Notes: generated by a model not told the origin, from the letters alone. Shown: positions 1-10,934, numbered from the stretch's first letter. The stretch is DNA of 64,000 nucleotides from Hanleya hanleyi (GCA_036873755.1 JAVTVY010033733.1:78168-142167); one strand, 5' to 3'. Program-made: numbers and translations.

Positions 1-625
1 TTCCTGTGTTTTTAATGTTCATGTATAGTTTCAAGGTTAACTGCAAAGGTTTTTCGATATGCAATACATGTATCTTCTTCGTAAGTTGCGATGCTGTTGA
101 AAAAATCACCTGACGAGTTATTTTGAATTTGAGGAGCGTATTTTGCTCTAAATTTGCAAATATAAATCTGCTGTTCGAAATCAAAATGAAAAAAACCATC
201 GCTTATCTTTCCCTGATTTACCAACATTTGGTGCTGTTCGTAACGTCAGTTGTGCTTTAGGCGAACGTCAGAAAACTGTCAAAGTTGAGAGAAAATATGT
301 CGGAAATGGAAAGAGACGAATCGACCGAATGTTTGATTACTCTTTCAGTTTAGAGTACTGGTACAGGAACATCCACAGAGCAGCGACAGTGATGTAAACG
401 ATAATGTGGATGACTGTGCAAACTGAAGAAGTCGCTTTTCCATATCAACATGATACGCTGCATGGTACATGTACTTGCAGTTGCAATGGTCAGTTGCATA
501 CACATTTTGATCAAGATCAGATTTCCGTTTGTATACAACCAGCTTGTTTCTCAGCATCGAGATCTAACTTGAATTTAAGGTTTTTGTTTGAAAAATATCA
601 GCTTCATTAGGTCTACCATCACATA
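1..625. other. No gene recognised
   Basis: Short open frames exist on both strands but none has a recognisable motif, and their overlap suggests chance. I see no repeat structure before the inverted-repeat boundary near 626. Confidence 0.4.
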
Positions 626-639
626 TTCCCTTACCGAAA

Positions 640-910
640 TCTGCAGGTTGCGGCAAGCTGGCCGCAACCTGATCAGTGTGCCAGAACTGTTGGGGAGAGT
701 ATGCCGCTAGCGGCAGTCTCAATTGGTGATTCCACAGTGTGCCGGTACTGGCAAACAGTATGCGGAGAGTGCGCCAGAAGAAGATAAAAGTGTGCCGCTA
801 GCGGCGCACAGTGCGCAGACAGTGTGCCAGAGCCAAACTGTGGGCCGCTAGCGGCGCACAGTGCGCCGAGAGTGTGCCGGAATCAGAGTATGCCGCTACC
901 GACACACTCT
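640..910. repeat. Cluster of GCCGCTAGCGGC palindromes
   Basis: At least three copies of GCCGCTAGCGGC lie near 700, 792 and 847, mixed with repeated GTGTGCCAG, AGTGCGCC and AGTGTGCCGG words and one TTGCGGCAAGC-type palindrome near 650. The words recur at 3895-4060, which ties the two ends of the composite element together. Confidence 0.7.
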
Positions 911-1611
911 GTATGGAATGGGCTGCACTGAAGATTTGCCAGCTGTTATTAGTTAACCCAGTTAACTTTTGACCCCTAATTTTCAATCTGGATAAGAAAC
1001 TATCCAAACTGTACCAGTGTAGGAATACACAGAAGGAACTATACAAAATTTGTGTACCACACTGTACCACATAGTTGAAGTTATAGTTATTAGGGGAATG
1101 TTCTCAGAATGAACAATTAATTCCGAGACAAAATTTCATTGTAGGACTCTAATGTACCTAGTACTAACCTTTCCTATCATTGGACTACTTTTGGTGCACA
1201 TGAATACATATGTAATTCGGTTCAGGACTTTCAAATCTGGCAGTTGGTGAGAATGGTGGGAGAATATGTTTGCAACCATGAGGAGTTGATCCTGCTAACT
1301 TAGGCCTGCATAATTTTTACTATTTCCTGGTCATACATGATACAGATTTGTGTGGTAAGTCTGTTTGAATGCAAAGTAACAGTTTGATTATGGTTTAGGC
1401 CAGTCCAGTAATTTTGTAGACAAGTTGTAGTTTTCTCTGCCATGTTGATCATTGTGTTCTTTCATTCATTCATTGTCTGTTTAGATTTCATTGCATGACA
1501 GATCTTATGTACAACAGTTTGAGTGGAGTGATTTGTACCATTCATGTGGAGGTCAGGATGATGTCATTCTGACCACCACCATGAAAATATTGATAAGCCC
1601 AGAAGTTATTG

Positions 1612-1820
1612 GAAGAGTGCGCCGGAAGGCTGCCAGAAGAGTGCGCGGTGAGGTTGCCGGAAGAGTGTGTGGTGAGGTTGCTGGAAGAGTGCGCGGTGAG
1701 GTTGCCGGAAGAGTGCGCGGTGAGGTTGCCGGAAGAGTGCGCGGTGAGGTTGCCGGAAGAGTGCGCCAGAAGATTGCCGGAAGAGTGTGCCGGAAGAGTG
1801 TGCCGGAAGGCTGCCGGAAT
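1612..1820. repeat. 24-bp minisatellite
   Basis: About eight tandem units of GTGCGCGGTGAGGTTGCC plus GGAAGA. The period is a multiple of three, so long frames run through it on both strands and give eight-residue repeats such as RVRGEVAG. I regard these frames as by-products of the repeat, not as genes. Confidence 0.85.
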
Positions 1821-2039
1821 ACATAACAGCCATTCCAAGCTAACTGTGCATCATACTTATTTTTTCAAATTTACCCAAGAATTGTTTAAAGCAGCTTATC
1901 AGATACCTATATGGTCAGGGTTACTGGATATGAAATATCTTTGAGATTGTTCAGTTTATTGAGGTCACAGAGCTTTTTAAAGACATGCATTGTTGCAGCC
2001 TCATCACTGAGGTCACTGTGGTACAATTCTGCCAGATGA

Positions 2040-3240
2040 AATTTTCCACAGAGAACTAGTTCAATCTCACTGACCTACTTGGCAATAAATAGGGTAGTGG
2101 CCACTCTGTTGCACCAGAGTGCTATATTACTGTCAGATGTTACAAGCTGCTCGAGCTGGCTGCATGTATTCCACCTCATTTTGGTGTCACGGGAGTCACA
2201 AAAGTGAGTCTAATTGTTTTGTTCTCTAAGACCTATCTCATCCACAGATAAACAGTTTATGTTTATAAATCATCTATTATAACTTCAACTAAAACCTGGT
2301 TAATATTAAATCTAAGTGTATTATATTTGCTAGAAAATCTTCTTAAAAGGCTGTCACGGGAGTCACAGTTTCTTTGTCACGGGAGTCACACTGTACAGGC
2401 TTTGCCATCTAGCAAACTAATTAATGTGTTAATTTTGTTTTTTTTGCACATCGGTTATTTTATTATTACTTTCTTCATATAGTTGATCCAAAATGCCACT
2501 AGTAACTACAGAAAGGCAGAGAAAGAGGAGGGAGAAGTTAAAATCAAACCATGCTGCATTTGCTGTTTATAAACAAAAGTGTAGACAGTACTTGATTCAG
2601 CTGAATAAGTATAAGGCAACAAAGAGAAGGGAATTCACAAAATTAATTGAAGATAAAGCAAAACATCTAGAGAAGAAAAGGCTGTTTGACAGGGATCAAC
2701 AGTGGAAATGCAGAGAAAAGAAACGGTTACTATCAACTCCCACTAGTGAAAATAGTTCAAGAGCATATTTAGCAAAGCATTCCTTGATTAGGGCTACCAA
2801 CCGGGAGAAGAGTCCAATTTTGAAGTTAGGATTTTCTTCCTTGAATAAAGTAATAATATAGTAACAGATGTGCAGAAAAATAAATTAAAACATTAATTAG
2901 TTTGCTGGATAACAAAGCCAGTGCAGTGCGACTCCCATGACAAAGAAACTATGACTCCCTTGACAGCCTTTTAAGAAGATTTTCTACCAAATATACATGT
3001 AATACAGTTAGGTTATGATAGATGATTTAAAAACATAAACTGTTTATCTGTGGATGAGATAGGTCTTGGAGAACAAACAACTATACTCACATTTGTGACT
3101 CCCGTGACATCAAAATGCAGATATGCAGACAGCTCGAGCAGCTTGTAACATGACATTGTAGCACTGCTGCAACGGAGTGGCCACTAACATATTTTTTGCT
3201 AAGTATGTCAGTGTGATTGAACTAGTTCTGAACTGTATTT
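2040..3240. mobile_element. Long-inverted-repeat element with a 16-bp motif
   Basis: Left arm about 2040-2440 and right arm about 2890-3240 are diverged inverted copies of each other: for example GAACTAGTTCAATC at 2052 pairs with GATTGAACTAGTTC near 3215, and GCTCGAGCTGG near 2150 pairs with GCTCGAGCAGC near 3133. Each arm carries three copies of TGTCACGGGAGTCACA or a close variant, in mirrored order (2185, 2352, 2375; reverse at about 2929, 2951, 3094). The 122-residue frame at 2493-2861 sits in the centre. Which transposase class this belongs to is unknown. Confidence 0.65.
2493..2861 (+). CDS. Small basic protein, TE-associated family
   Basis: A 122-residue, intron-free frame in the centre of an inverted-repeat element. 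It is very rich in Lys and Arg: an N-terminal TERQRKRREKLK segment, then predicted helical charged stretches, an RDQQWKCREKKRLL segment near residues 68-81, and a TPTSENSS turn. I recall a large multicopy invertebrate and fish family of uncharacterised proteins with the same order (TAERQRR start, RQRKCREKK block, then LLTPPTSP); the similarity is from memory. If right, this copy is cut short, since the family continues well past the block. No enzyme motif is present; DNA or RNA binding is inferred only from charge. It could also be a decayed remnant. Confidence 0.5.
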   Translation: MPLVTTERQRKRREKLKSNHAAFAVYKQKCRQYLIQLNKYKATKRREFTKLIEDKAKHLEKKRLFDRDQQWKCREKKRLLSTPTSENSSRAYLAKHSLIRATNREKSPILKLGFSSLNKVII

Positions 3241-3474
3241 CTGAAACAGACACCAATCCCGGATGGAAACTAACTCTACAGTTTGAATTCAGTATCGAGT
3301 TGTGTTTTGGTTTTTAATTGATCTTTTTACGAGGAACTGGGCAAATGTTAGCTGTATGAAAGAGACCTAACCTTGTGCTTCAACTGATCTGGATTTGTAT
3401 TATTTCTGTTTTCTTATGAATAAAATAATGTAAGAAATATTTTATGTAAGTTGTTTCATGATAAAGGTGCTACT

Positions 3475-3880
3475 TGTCACGGGAGTCACATTTTTCTGTC
3501 ACGGGAGTCACGCAATTTCATTGATCTGTAAGACCATGCGGTTCTTCTTTGTTTATAAATTTAATTTATTTATAAATCTTGAAACCTTCAAGTAGATTAC
3601 AGTGTGGACCAACGCCGCATATCTTATCTGGAAGGCTACAACAAGAACAAAATGGGAAGGCAGTCAATCTTTTTTTGATCGCAGCTGTCACGGGAGTCAC
3701 GTTTTTCTTTTTCAATTTTTTCTTTGAAGTTGTAACTGAATTGGAATTTTTTATTATTCAAAATAGTGACCGCTCATTACTCTCTAGAATAAGTAAATAA
3801 CACTGCATATTAGTTTTAGAATTTGGAAGCTACAGCATTAAACAAGCGAATAAATGAGTAGCGATGTCACGGGAGTCACC
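3475..3880 (+). repeat. Four further direct copies of the 16-bp motif
   Basis: TGTCACGGGAGTCAC occurs at 3475, 3497, 3686 and 3865, all in the + orientation, outside the right arm of the inverted-repeat element. With the six inside the arms this makes ten copies in 1.7 kb. The motif is two GTCAC half-sites in direct orientation separated by GGGA. Confidence 0.85.
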
Positions 3881-3894
3881 ATGGAATGGCTGAT

Positions 3895-4060
3895 AAGCAG
3901 TTTGCGGCCAGCTTGCCGCAATCTGTATAGTGTGCCGGAAAGTTCATTTGCATGTGAAAAACTCTGTTGCGGCAAGGTTGCCGCAAACTCTCTGGCACAC
4001 TGTGTGCGGTGAGGTTGCCAGAAAGTTTGCGGCAAGCTTGCCGCAACCAGTGTGCCAGAA
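3895..4060. repeat. TTGCGGCAAGCTTGCCGCAA palindrome cluster
   Basis: Three near-perfect palindromes of the TTGCGGCAAGCTTGCCGCAA type near 3900, 3965 and 4025, separated by GTGTGCCAG or GTGTGCCGG words. Related to the left-end cluster at 640-910. Confidence 0.75.
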
Positions 4061-4083
4061 GAATATTATTTCGGTAAGGGTTA

Positions 4084-4600
4084 ACATCACATATCCTTTG
4101 GAGTTCATAACGAGTATCAGGTGTCCATAAAGGATATGTGATATTTGGGAAAAACATCTTTGCCTGTGACAGTAATAAAGCAGATTTGTCCTGTTTGGGC
4201 ACGGCACGAAACATCACATGCAGTTGCCTGGCATGTTTGATACTGGATGGTAGATGTCTGCATGTATATTCAATAAATTATGAAAATTATGACCTCTTTT
4301 TCTATGTCATAGAGGTCAGCGTATGGTAGAAAATTAAAACTGTAGTAACTCGGCTTGACATCAAAGGTAATGACTTTATTTGAGTCAAAATGAAAGAGAA
4401 AAACATTTAGGAAATAAATCTATTTCAATAAAAAAAAATTATTGAAAATATATGCAGACATGTACCATCCAATATCCCACAGAGATAGAGATCATTAATG
4501 ATTTTGCATAAATTAAAGATGTCTGCCTATCCTTTCCGTCTTCAGAGGAACTGCTGTGGTTATTCATTGCGAGTCTCTTAATACATCGATGTTTTATATC
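4084..4600. other. No gene recognised
   Basis: AT-rich sequence with short chance frames. A short inverted repeat is visible around 4090-4150 (CACATATCCTTT against AAAGGATATGTG). Nothing else stands out. Confidence 0.4.
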
Positions 4601-5500
4601 AAGTTTCATATAGAACACTTAAATGGTATCAGAGATATACATCATTAAAATTTTTGCATAAATTAAAGATGGCCGCCAAGATTTCCGCCCAATCAGGGGC
4701 ACTGGTTGGTTATTTCTTTAAAGTTTCTTGATGTATCGATAATCTATACCAAGTTTCACACTGAACAGCGAAATGGTTTCCGAGATACACAAGATTCATG
4801 GTTTCGCATAAATTAAAGATGGCCGCCAAAGTTTCTACCCAGTCGGGTCCAGATTCAATAGGGTTCTGGGTCACGAGCATATGGATGTGCATGGCAAGTT
4901 GTATCGATAACCAAGTTTCACAATGAACAGCGAAATGGTTTCCGAGATACACAAGTTTCATGGTTTCGCATAAATTAAAGATGGCCGCTAAAGTTTCCAC
5001 CCAATCGGGCCCAGATTCAATAGGGTTCTGTGTCACGAGCATATGGATGTGCACAGGAAGTTTGGTGTGCCAAGTGTAAGTCGTTCTAAAGATATCTTGG
5101 TAACGAGAAAGCTGTGATGGTTTCGCATAAATTAAAGATGGCCGCCAAAGTTTCCAACCAATGGGGTCCAGATTCAATAGGCTTGTGGTTGACCACCCAA
5201 CAATCCTGCATACCAAATTTGGAGTCTCTAGAAGCAACGGTTTGGTTTCTAGACCGGTCACAAGAATTGTTGACGAATTTTCCGTGACGTTGCCATGGAA
5301 ACAGCAAAATTCATCACAAATTTCCCAAATTCGATAGGCTTGTGGCTGACCACCCAACAATCCTGCATACCAAATTTGAAATCTCTAGAAGAAACGGTTT
5401 GGCTTTTAGACCGGTCACAAGAATTGTTGACGACCGACGACCAGACGACCGGACGACCGACCAGACGTACTTGCTGACGACAAGACCCCACAGAGGGGTA
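4600..5500. repeat. Diverged tandem array of about 157 bp ending in GACGACCGG microsatellite
   Basis: The word AAAGATGGCCGCC recurs at about 4668, 4818, 4980 and 5137 (spacings about 150, 162 and 157), with shared text such as GAAATGGTTTCCGAGATACA and CGGGTCCAGATTCAATAGG. The last units change to another repeat (CAAGAATTGTTGACGA, near 5262 and 5419) and end in GACGACCAGACGACCGGACG near 5438. Long minus-strand frames through the array reflect the periodicity. Confidence 0.75.
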
Positions 5501-6820
5501 AAAAACTCCATAAAATGAATGAAAATGTGTCAAATTCAACCCACAATCCAGAGAAAACGTATAAAATGATTTTCTTGTTTATGCATGTTAAATTGTTTCC
5601 CATCCAACAGACATTTTAAAATGGTGACAAAAACAGGGAGTCGACTTACTCGATTTTTGAAAATTTTTATCACCATGAAGGAATCATAATTTTCGCTCCC
5701 CGAAAAAGTGCGGATTTTGGCCTGCCAGATTCTGGACATGATGAACTCTGTAGTGGCGGGTAGGTGCGATCAACAAGCAATTGTTATATCCTCATTGGAG
5801 AAATGGTTACGTCCAGCAGGGTGACACTATATGGGCCATTTTCATGAAAATGGCCATATATATCAGTTAGTAGAAAGAGAAGAAGAATTACCATGCTGTC
5901 AAAAATGGGCGACCGTCCTTATGAAATTATGGAGGGGCCACTTTGTGTGAAACCGTGGCAAGTATGGACTGCACCCTAAGTGTAAATTTTATTTCAGAAA
6001 ACTGGAAATTTCACTTTGCCAATATTCTTTTAAATTTTCATGAAATATTTATGATGATTCATAGTTGGGAATTTTCGCCATTTAGGTTACACCTCAAGAC
6101 CCTATCCATATCTGTTTATGGGCCTTCTTATGGTAAGTTTACAAAATCCAGTGGTGGTCAAATCATTTACATCATAATTTCCCGGTATTCAGAAATGGTT
6201 TCTTCCCATTCTACTTCCAAAATATTCATGGAATGTTGCAAGCGTTTTCCCTGATCTTCATATATCTACATAAATCTACATATTAGGCCTACATATTACA
6301 TACCAATATAATATTTGTGTTGACCACATTACCGCAGCAGAATTGACTGCATCACCGCAGAGGAATACATTGTATATCCAATCACATGACCCAGAGAGGT
6401 CACTAGGCATCAAGATGATCTTTTACCACTGCTTGCTTTTTTACTACTACTTACCACATTCATAGTATTTGCCACTTCCAGTTGCAGTGTGCAGAGTAGA
6501 TGTATCTACCTCCCCATTCATTAATTGGTATCTGGCAGTATCCCTAACCTGATTGAATTAAAATTTAAGGTATACAAGCTGAGTAGCTAGCAGGTCCTCC
6601 GCCAAGTAGCCTGTTTGAGAGCATACAGCATATACGCTTTCAATATCTCCTTAAATATAACTTGGAAGTGGATATGTGTATGTGGAAAGAGACGTTTATC
6701 TGGAATTGTTAAGACAATTTGAGGAGGTTTGGGAAGCTGTAATGGGTAGTGTAACACTGGAATGTAAGTCTGTATTTGTATATGGATTTGTGGATGGTGA
6801 GGTTTATAAATCGATGGGTG
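5501..6820. other. No gene recognised
   Basis: About 1.3 kb with several frames of 60 to 100 codons but no family I recognise and no convincing splice structure. Confidence 0.35.
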
Positions 6821-7375
6821 GAATAGATCAAGATATCGCATTCACAACACAGATGGGTACAATATGGGTGAGTGAAATCCAATATGGTCAATGGCAGCCA
6901 TTTTGGATTACGTACCTCAGTGAAAATCAATACCAATGGCCGTCTGACTGACGTGAAGAACCTTCCCAAGTTTGAAGTTGATTGGTTGAATTGTTCCCAA
7001 GATATCGCGTTCACAAGATCTGGGACGGATGGAATCCAATATGGTCAATGGCAGCCATCTTGGATTACGCACCTCAGTGAAAATCAATACCAATGGCCGT
7101 CTAACTGATGTGAAGCACCTTCTCAAGTTTGAAGTCGATTGGTTGAATTGTTCTCGAGATATCGCATTCACAAGATGTGGGACGGACAGAATCCAATATG
7201 GTCGATGGCGGCCATCTTGGATTACGTACCTCAGTGAGATTCAATACCAATGGCCGTCTAACTGATGTGAAGCACCTTCTCAAGTTTGAAGTCGATTGGT
7301 CGAATTGTTCTCAAGATATCGCGTTCACAAGATGTGGGACGGACGGACGGACGGAGGACGGACGGACGGCTAGCA
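6820..7375. repeat. 157-bp tandem array ending in GACGGACGG microsatellite
   Basis: GATATCGC recurs at 6832, 7001, 7158 and 7315; the last spacings are exactly 157 bp. Shared unit text includes CAGCCATCTTGGATTACG and CAAGTTTGAAGTCGATTGG. The array stops in GACGGACGGACGGACGG near 7339. Overlapping frames on both strands are by-products. Confidence 0.85.
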
Positions 7376-8522
7376 TTCCCAAGTCCTCCCACCATTTCGT
7401 GGCGGAGGACAAAAATTGGTTATTTGCCATTTTACATGAATGTGAAAAGGGCTTGTAGACCGAGATAAACTGAACAATACTTTTCTGTTCCACAATAATC
7501 CACGAGTTATTGTTTTGTCCAGTCAAACTCACAACCAAGACTGGCTGGTAGCATATATATGAAAACAACATTTTGCTAAATATTATATCAGCTAACCAAA
7601 TATTTTCATTCATGTACTTGAATTCTGTCAGACTACATTGCAAAGATCATGTATTATCTGTAATTTCTTTCTTCAGCAGAATTATATAAGAATGGAGAGA
7701 TGTCAATTTTCATGATAATTACAGAGGACAGGCACTCCTGGTAAATTAGAATTTGACAATTACCACTCAAAGGTGAAAAAATACAAAGGTTTTGAAATTC
7801 TCCAATTTACATATTTAATATAGGTTGAAGAATGATAGAAATACCAGAATATCTACTTCACTTTGATTAATTTGAATTATCTTGTCTGCTAGAATCTTTT
7901 TAAAAGTTGGTACCCCTAGCCCAGCTGAATTCAGATTTGCAAAACGTCGTCGCTTATCTTTCATTGATTGTGACGTCATGTCAGACCAGCCGGCCAGAGA
8001 CTGAACGTTACAAGTACTGATGACCGGCCAGTTGGTCTGATGTGACGCCACAAACCAGCATCAAACAAGGGTAGATAAGCTATGTGGATTTCATTTCTGA
8101 AATCGACCGGGCTTGAGCAACTTCGAAGCACTTTTCAAAAGCTACCACTGTACCAGGAGACAAAATACTTCAAATAAAACCAAATAAAGTAGTTAAGTTA
8201 ATATTTCCATCATTAAATGGGCCATGAAGAATATAAAAAGGAAAATATGAAAACCTTTGCATTTCACCTTTAATAACTTGGTTTTAAAGGAACAAGTAAA
8301 TTACTGGCAAGGCAGAAATAAAAGTATCTCCATAAAGTTTCTCCTTACATTGAACTGAAAAATGTGATAGCCGGCCCACTCTCTCGGAGCTTCAAAATTC
8401 AATATTATAAAATTATCTCAATATACTTGTACAACAAATACAAATACATGAATTCTCTAATTTTCAAGCAATCATCTTAACATTTCAAAATCTAATCCGC
8501 ATTTGCATCTATGTTTTATAGG
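7376..8522. other. Gene-free stretch with one foldback
   Basis: No coding sequence recognised. Around 7960-8055 GTCAGACCAGCCGGCCAG and its near-complement GGCCAGTTGGTCTGATGTGAC form an imperfect stem; outer words GCTTATCT (7950) and AGATAAGC (8073) extend it. A TGACGTCA lies at the left side of the stem. This may be a small MITE. Confidence 0.5.
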
Positions 8523-8538
8523 CCAGAAACTATAGTAT
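8523..8538 (+). repeat. Left target-site duplication of the Penelope-like insert
   Basis: CCAGAAACTATAGTAT, identical to 9856-9871. Confidence 0.75.
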
Positions 8539-9855
8539 ATGGTATGGAGTGAAGAAAATCAGTACTCGGCAAAGGCTGGAGTTGACTTCTGTCTGTGAAA
8601 ACCTGACCGGTGTCGATCGATGTGATCTCATCAGAGGTTGTGCCAACATCTTTATGGGAGAACTCGAACGGAAGATCTTACCTAAGGCTCCCCACCAGCC
8701 TATGGCCTATTTTCATTTCATTGATGATATCTTCATGATATTCCCCCACTCTGAACCACACCTCCTTGAATTCATCAACTACATGAATGATGCCCACCCG
8801 ATCATCAAGTTCACAGCTGAATACTCCAAAGATTCAGTTTGCTTTCTGGACACACGTGTCATCTTTGACAAAAAACAACATCGCCTCAAATTTGACCTAT
8901 TCACTAAACCAACGGACACCCATAGCTATCTACACTACGCTAGCTACCACCCCGCCAACTGCAAAAGAGCGGGGCCGTTTGGCCAATTCCTACGCCTCCG
9001 TCGTATATGCTCCGATCAGTCGGACTATATCAAACATGCGGACCAACTTGTCCAATACTACCATCTGAGAGGCTACCCAGTGGAATTGTTACGTGAACAT
9101 CACCAAAAAGCACTACTCAAGGACAGACACGATTTACTCAACCCCGTTTCTGTGTCTACGGACAAAAACACCAAACGGATTCCAGTAATTCTACCATACA
9201 GCTCGTATGCCAACAGAATATACGACCTGATTAAGCGGGAATGGCACTTGTTACAAGCGTCAGACCAATGCCGCAATCTATTCAAAGACCCACCACTCCT
9301 CGCTTTCAGGCGAAATCCCAACTTGAAGGACAGCCTTATGCAGGCCAAGATCCAATATCCACCACTCCACCGCGGTACACAAGGAATTAGTTACAATAAC
9401 CTCATAACCCCTTGTACCTACAAGAGGTGCCTATACTGCCCAAAGCTCTCCAAGAACCGTTCTTTCCAAAGTAGTCACACTAAACTACGCTACAATAGCA
9501 ATCTCATTGGCAATTGTTGCACCCGCAATGTGATCTATTTACTCACATGCACCAAATGCTCCAAACAATACGTTGGAGAAACCAAGAGAACCTTCCACGA
9601 ACGTATCCGAGAACATTACAATGACACACGGAATCATAGTTTAAACCCAGCACCACTTCATTTCTGGTCAGCCGGCCACACGACTGACCACATTAGCTTC
9701 CACATTATCGAAGTAATGACATCAGACCCAGATCTCGAAGCTAGCACTAAATCGCGCCAAGCTCGAGAGCGTTACTGGATCTATCAACTCCACACGAGAG
9801 CACCCATCGGCTTGAACGAAAAGGACTAAGCAAAACTTTGATTATTCTCTCCTTA
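8539..9855 (+). mobile_element. 5'-truncated Penelope-like element
   Basis: A 1.3-kb insert holding the C-terminal half of a Penelope-like protein, bracketed by 16-bp direct repeats CCAGAAACTATAGTAT at 8523-8538 and 9856-9871. The start falls inside the RT domain, as expected for truncated reverse transcription. The repeats read as a target-site duplication. Confidence 0.8.
8549..9829 (+). CDS. Penelope-like reverse transcriptase / GIY-YIG endonuclease, N-terminally truncated
   Basis: The 426-residue frame begins part-way through the RT: GCANIFMGELE (30-40) fits the motif just before the active site, and FIDDIF (57-62) carries the catalytic Asp pair. The connecting region follows, with a Cys-rich segment (RCLYCP and LIGNCC). 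The GIY-YIG nuclease starts near 327 (VIYLLTCTKC, then YVGETKRTFHERIREH) and ends with the WIYQLHTRAPIGLN tail seen in this family. Residues 1-29 do not look like RT. Penelope-like elements use this protein to nick DNA and copy their RNA in place; this copy lacks the N-terminal RT motifs, so it should be inactive as RT, though the nuclease half is unbroken. Confidence 0.85.
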   Translation: MKKISTRQRLELTSVCENLTGVDRCDLIRGCANIFMGELERKILPKAPHQPMAYFHFIDDIFMIFPHSEPHLLEFINYMNDAHPIIKFTAEYSKDSVCFLDTRVIFDKKQHRLKFDLFTKPTDTHSYLHYASYHPANCKRAGPFGQFLRLRRICSDQSDYIKHADQLVQYYHLRGYPVELLREHHQKALLKDRHDLLNPVSVSTDKNTKRIPVILPYSSYANRIYDLIKREWHLLQASDQCRNLFKDPPLLAFRRNPNLKDSLMQAKIQYPPLHRGTQGISYNNLITPCTYKRCLYCPKLSKNRSFQSSHTKLRYNSNLIGNCCTRNVIYLLTCTKCSKQYVGETKRTFHERIREHYNDTRNHSLNPAPLHFWSAGHTTDHISFHIIEVMTSDPDLEASTKSRQARERYWIYQLHTRAPIGLNEKD

Positions 9856-9871
9856 CCAGAAACTATAGTAT
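9856..9871 (+). repeat. Right target-site duplication of the Penelope-like insert
   Basis: CCAGAAACTATAGTAT, identical to 8523-8538; it begins 26 bases after the stop codon. Confidence 0.75.
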
Positions 9872-10084
9872 GTTAACTTTCCTGTTACCCTACCTAGCTG
9901 CCATCCAAAGTATTTTATGGGAGTTTTGGTAACATGAAACAACGGGAAAATTGGTCATTTCTGTTTACGTGTCTCTTAAAGTCAATAAAATAAATTTGTA
10001 AAAAAAAATGAAATAAATAAATAAAAAAAATTGAAAAAATAAAAAAAAACATAATGTTTCGACCTACTATAATTTGGGTGGTTT

Positions 10085-10405
10085 AACTTACTCTTTGCCC
10101 CATGATGGCGCCATTTGACGCCCCTTTCTAAACCATATAGGCTTTTCTAGGCCGCCCCATAGACCGTATTTGTGATCACCTGTAAATTGTTGGGTACAAA
10201 TCTATTGGAGGGCTGGAGCCAGAAGTTTATTAATTTTTTTTATTACTTTCATAGTGACCAATAATTTAGCATGTTTAAAATTTCCTAAAATAAAATATTA
10301 TTGAGGGAGGTTAATTGATTAATTTATTACACAAGGCGTCAAATGGCATCATCGTGGACTAGGAAGGGGCATCAAATGGAGTCACCATGGGGCAATGGTA
10401 GTAAG
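10085..10405. mobile_element. MITE-like inverted repeat
   Basis: CTTTGCCCCATGATGGCGCC near 10093 and ATTTGACGCCCCTTT pair with AGGGGCATCAAATGGAGTC and ACCATGGGGCAA near 10367-10395. The interior is AT-rich and non-coding. Ends are about 40 bp and imperfect. Confidence 0.55.
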
Positions 10406-10934
10406 CCTTCATGGAGCATAGAGTTAAATCAGAATTTGAACAAAACTTGTTTTTGCTTTAAAAAAAAATCAGTTTGTACAATAGAATAAAGCACAGGCCC
10501 AAATTAGGAAGTTGTTTGTTTGGGGCAACATAAACTTGCTACAGATCACGGTAGGCCATTTTTTTTCTAATGTTATTTTATTTATTTATTTATTGTTTTT
10601 TTTCAATTGTGATAACATACCTGGTGACAACATTGTTTCATGAGAGTAGAGAGAGAGATCAGATGTGCCAAAATAGGGAAAATATCACCATTTTTATGGA
10701 TCCTGTCTTTAATACAAACATGTAGTTTCCTAGTTCTGAGAACCCCAACATCTCGCCTTGCGGGATCATCCGCCGAAGCTGCAGCAGTTGCGGGGTCATC
10801 CGCCGAAGCTGCAGCAGTATTGAAAGCATAAATATAGAGCAAACAATAACGTCTGGAATAGATGATGTGGTACAGACAATAATGTCTGGAATAGATTATC
10901 TGGTACAGACAATAACATCAGTCCCATGTTGGAT
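10406..10934. other. No gene recognised
   Basis: AT-rich spacer. A short duplicated segment (CGGGGTCATCCGCCGAAGCT near 10790; related copy near 10763) gives a small Ala-rich frame that I do not consider a gene. Confidence 0.4.

Larger units (their letters stand above)
626..4083. mobile_element. Composite DNA element bounded by inverted CCCTTACCGAAAT
   Basis: The left end reads CCCTTACCGAAAT (about 629) and the right end is its reverse complement (about 4070-4082), directly followed by TTAA on the right. Next to both ends is a TTGCGGCAAGC-type palindrome and a GTGTGCCAG motif. Both flanks also contain a CATCACATAT string, outside the ends. TTAA plus a CCCTT start recalls piggyBac-like elements, but the left flank is ATATT rather than TTAA and no transposase is visible, so the class is a guess. 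Inside lie palindromic clusters, a 24-bp minisatellite and a second inverted-repeat element (2040-3240). Confidence 0.45.

Noticed and set aside
1491..1944. Long frames on both strands with RVRGEVAG or SGNLTAHS repeats
   Set aside because: They arise because the minisatellite period (24 bp) is a multiple of three; no other protein feature is present.
4710..5603. A 216-codon minus frame and several overlapping ones
   Set aside because: The frame follows the tandem units and changes between them; the translated repeats carry no domain.
6676..7468. Repeated small frames with QDIAFTR and WITYLSE
   Set aside because: By-products of the 157-bp tandem array, present on both strands.
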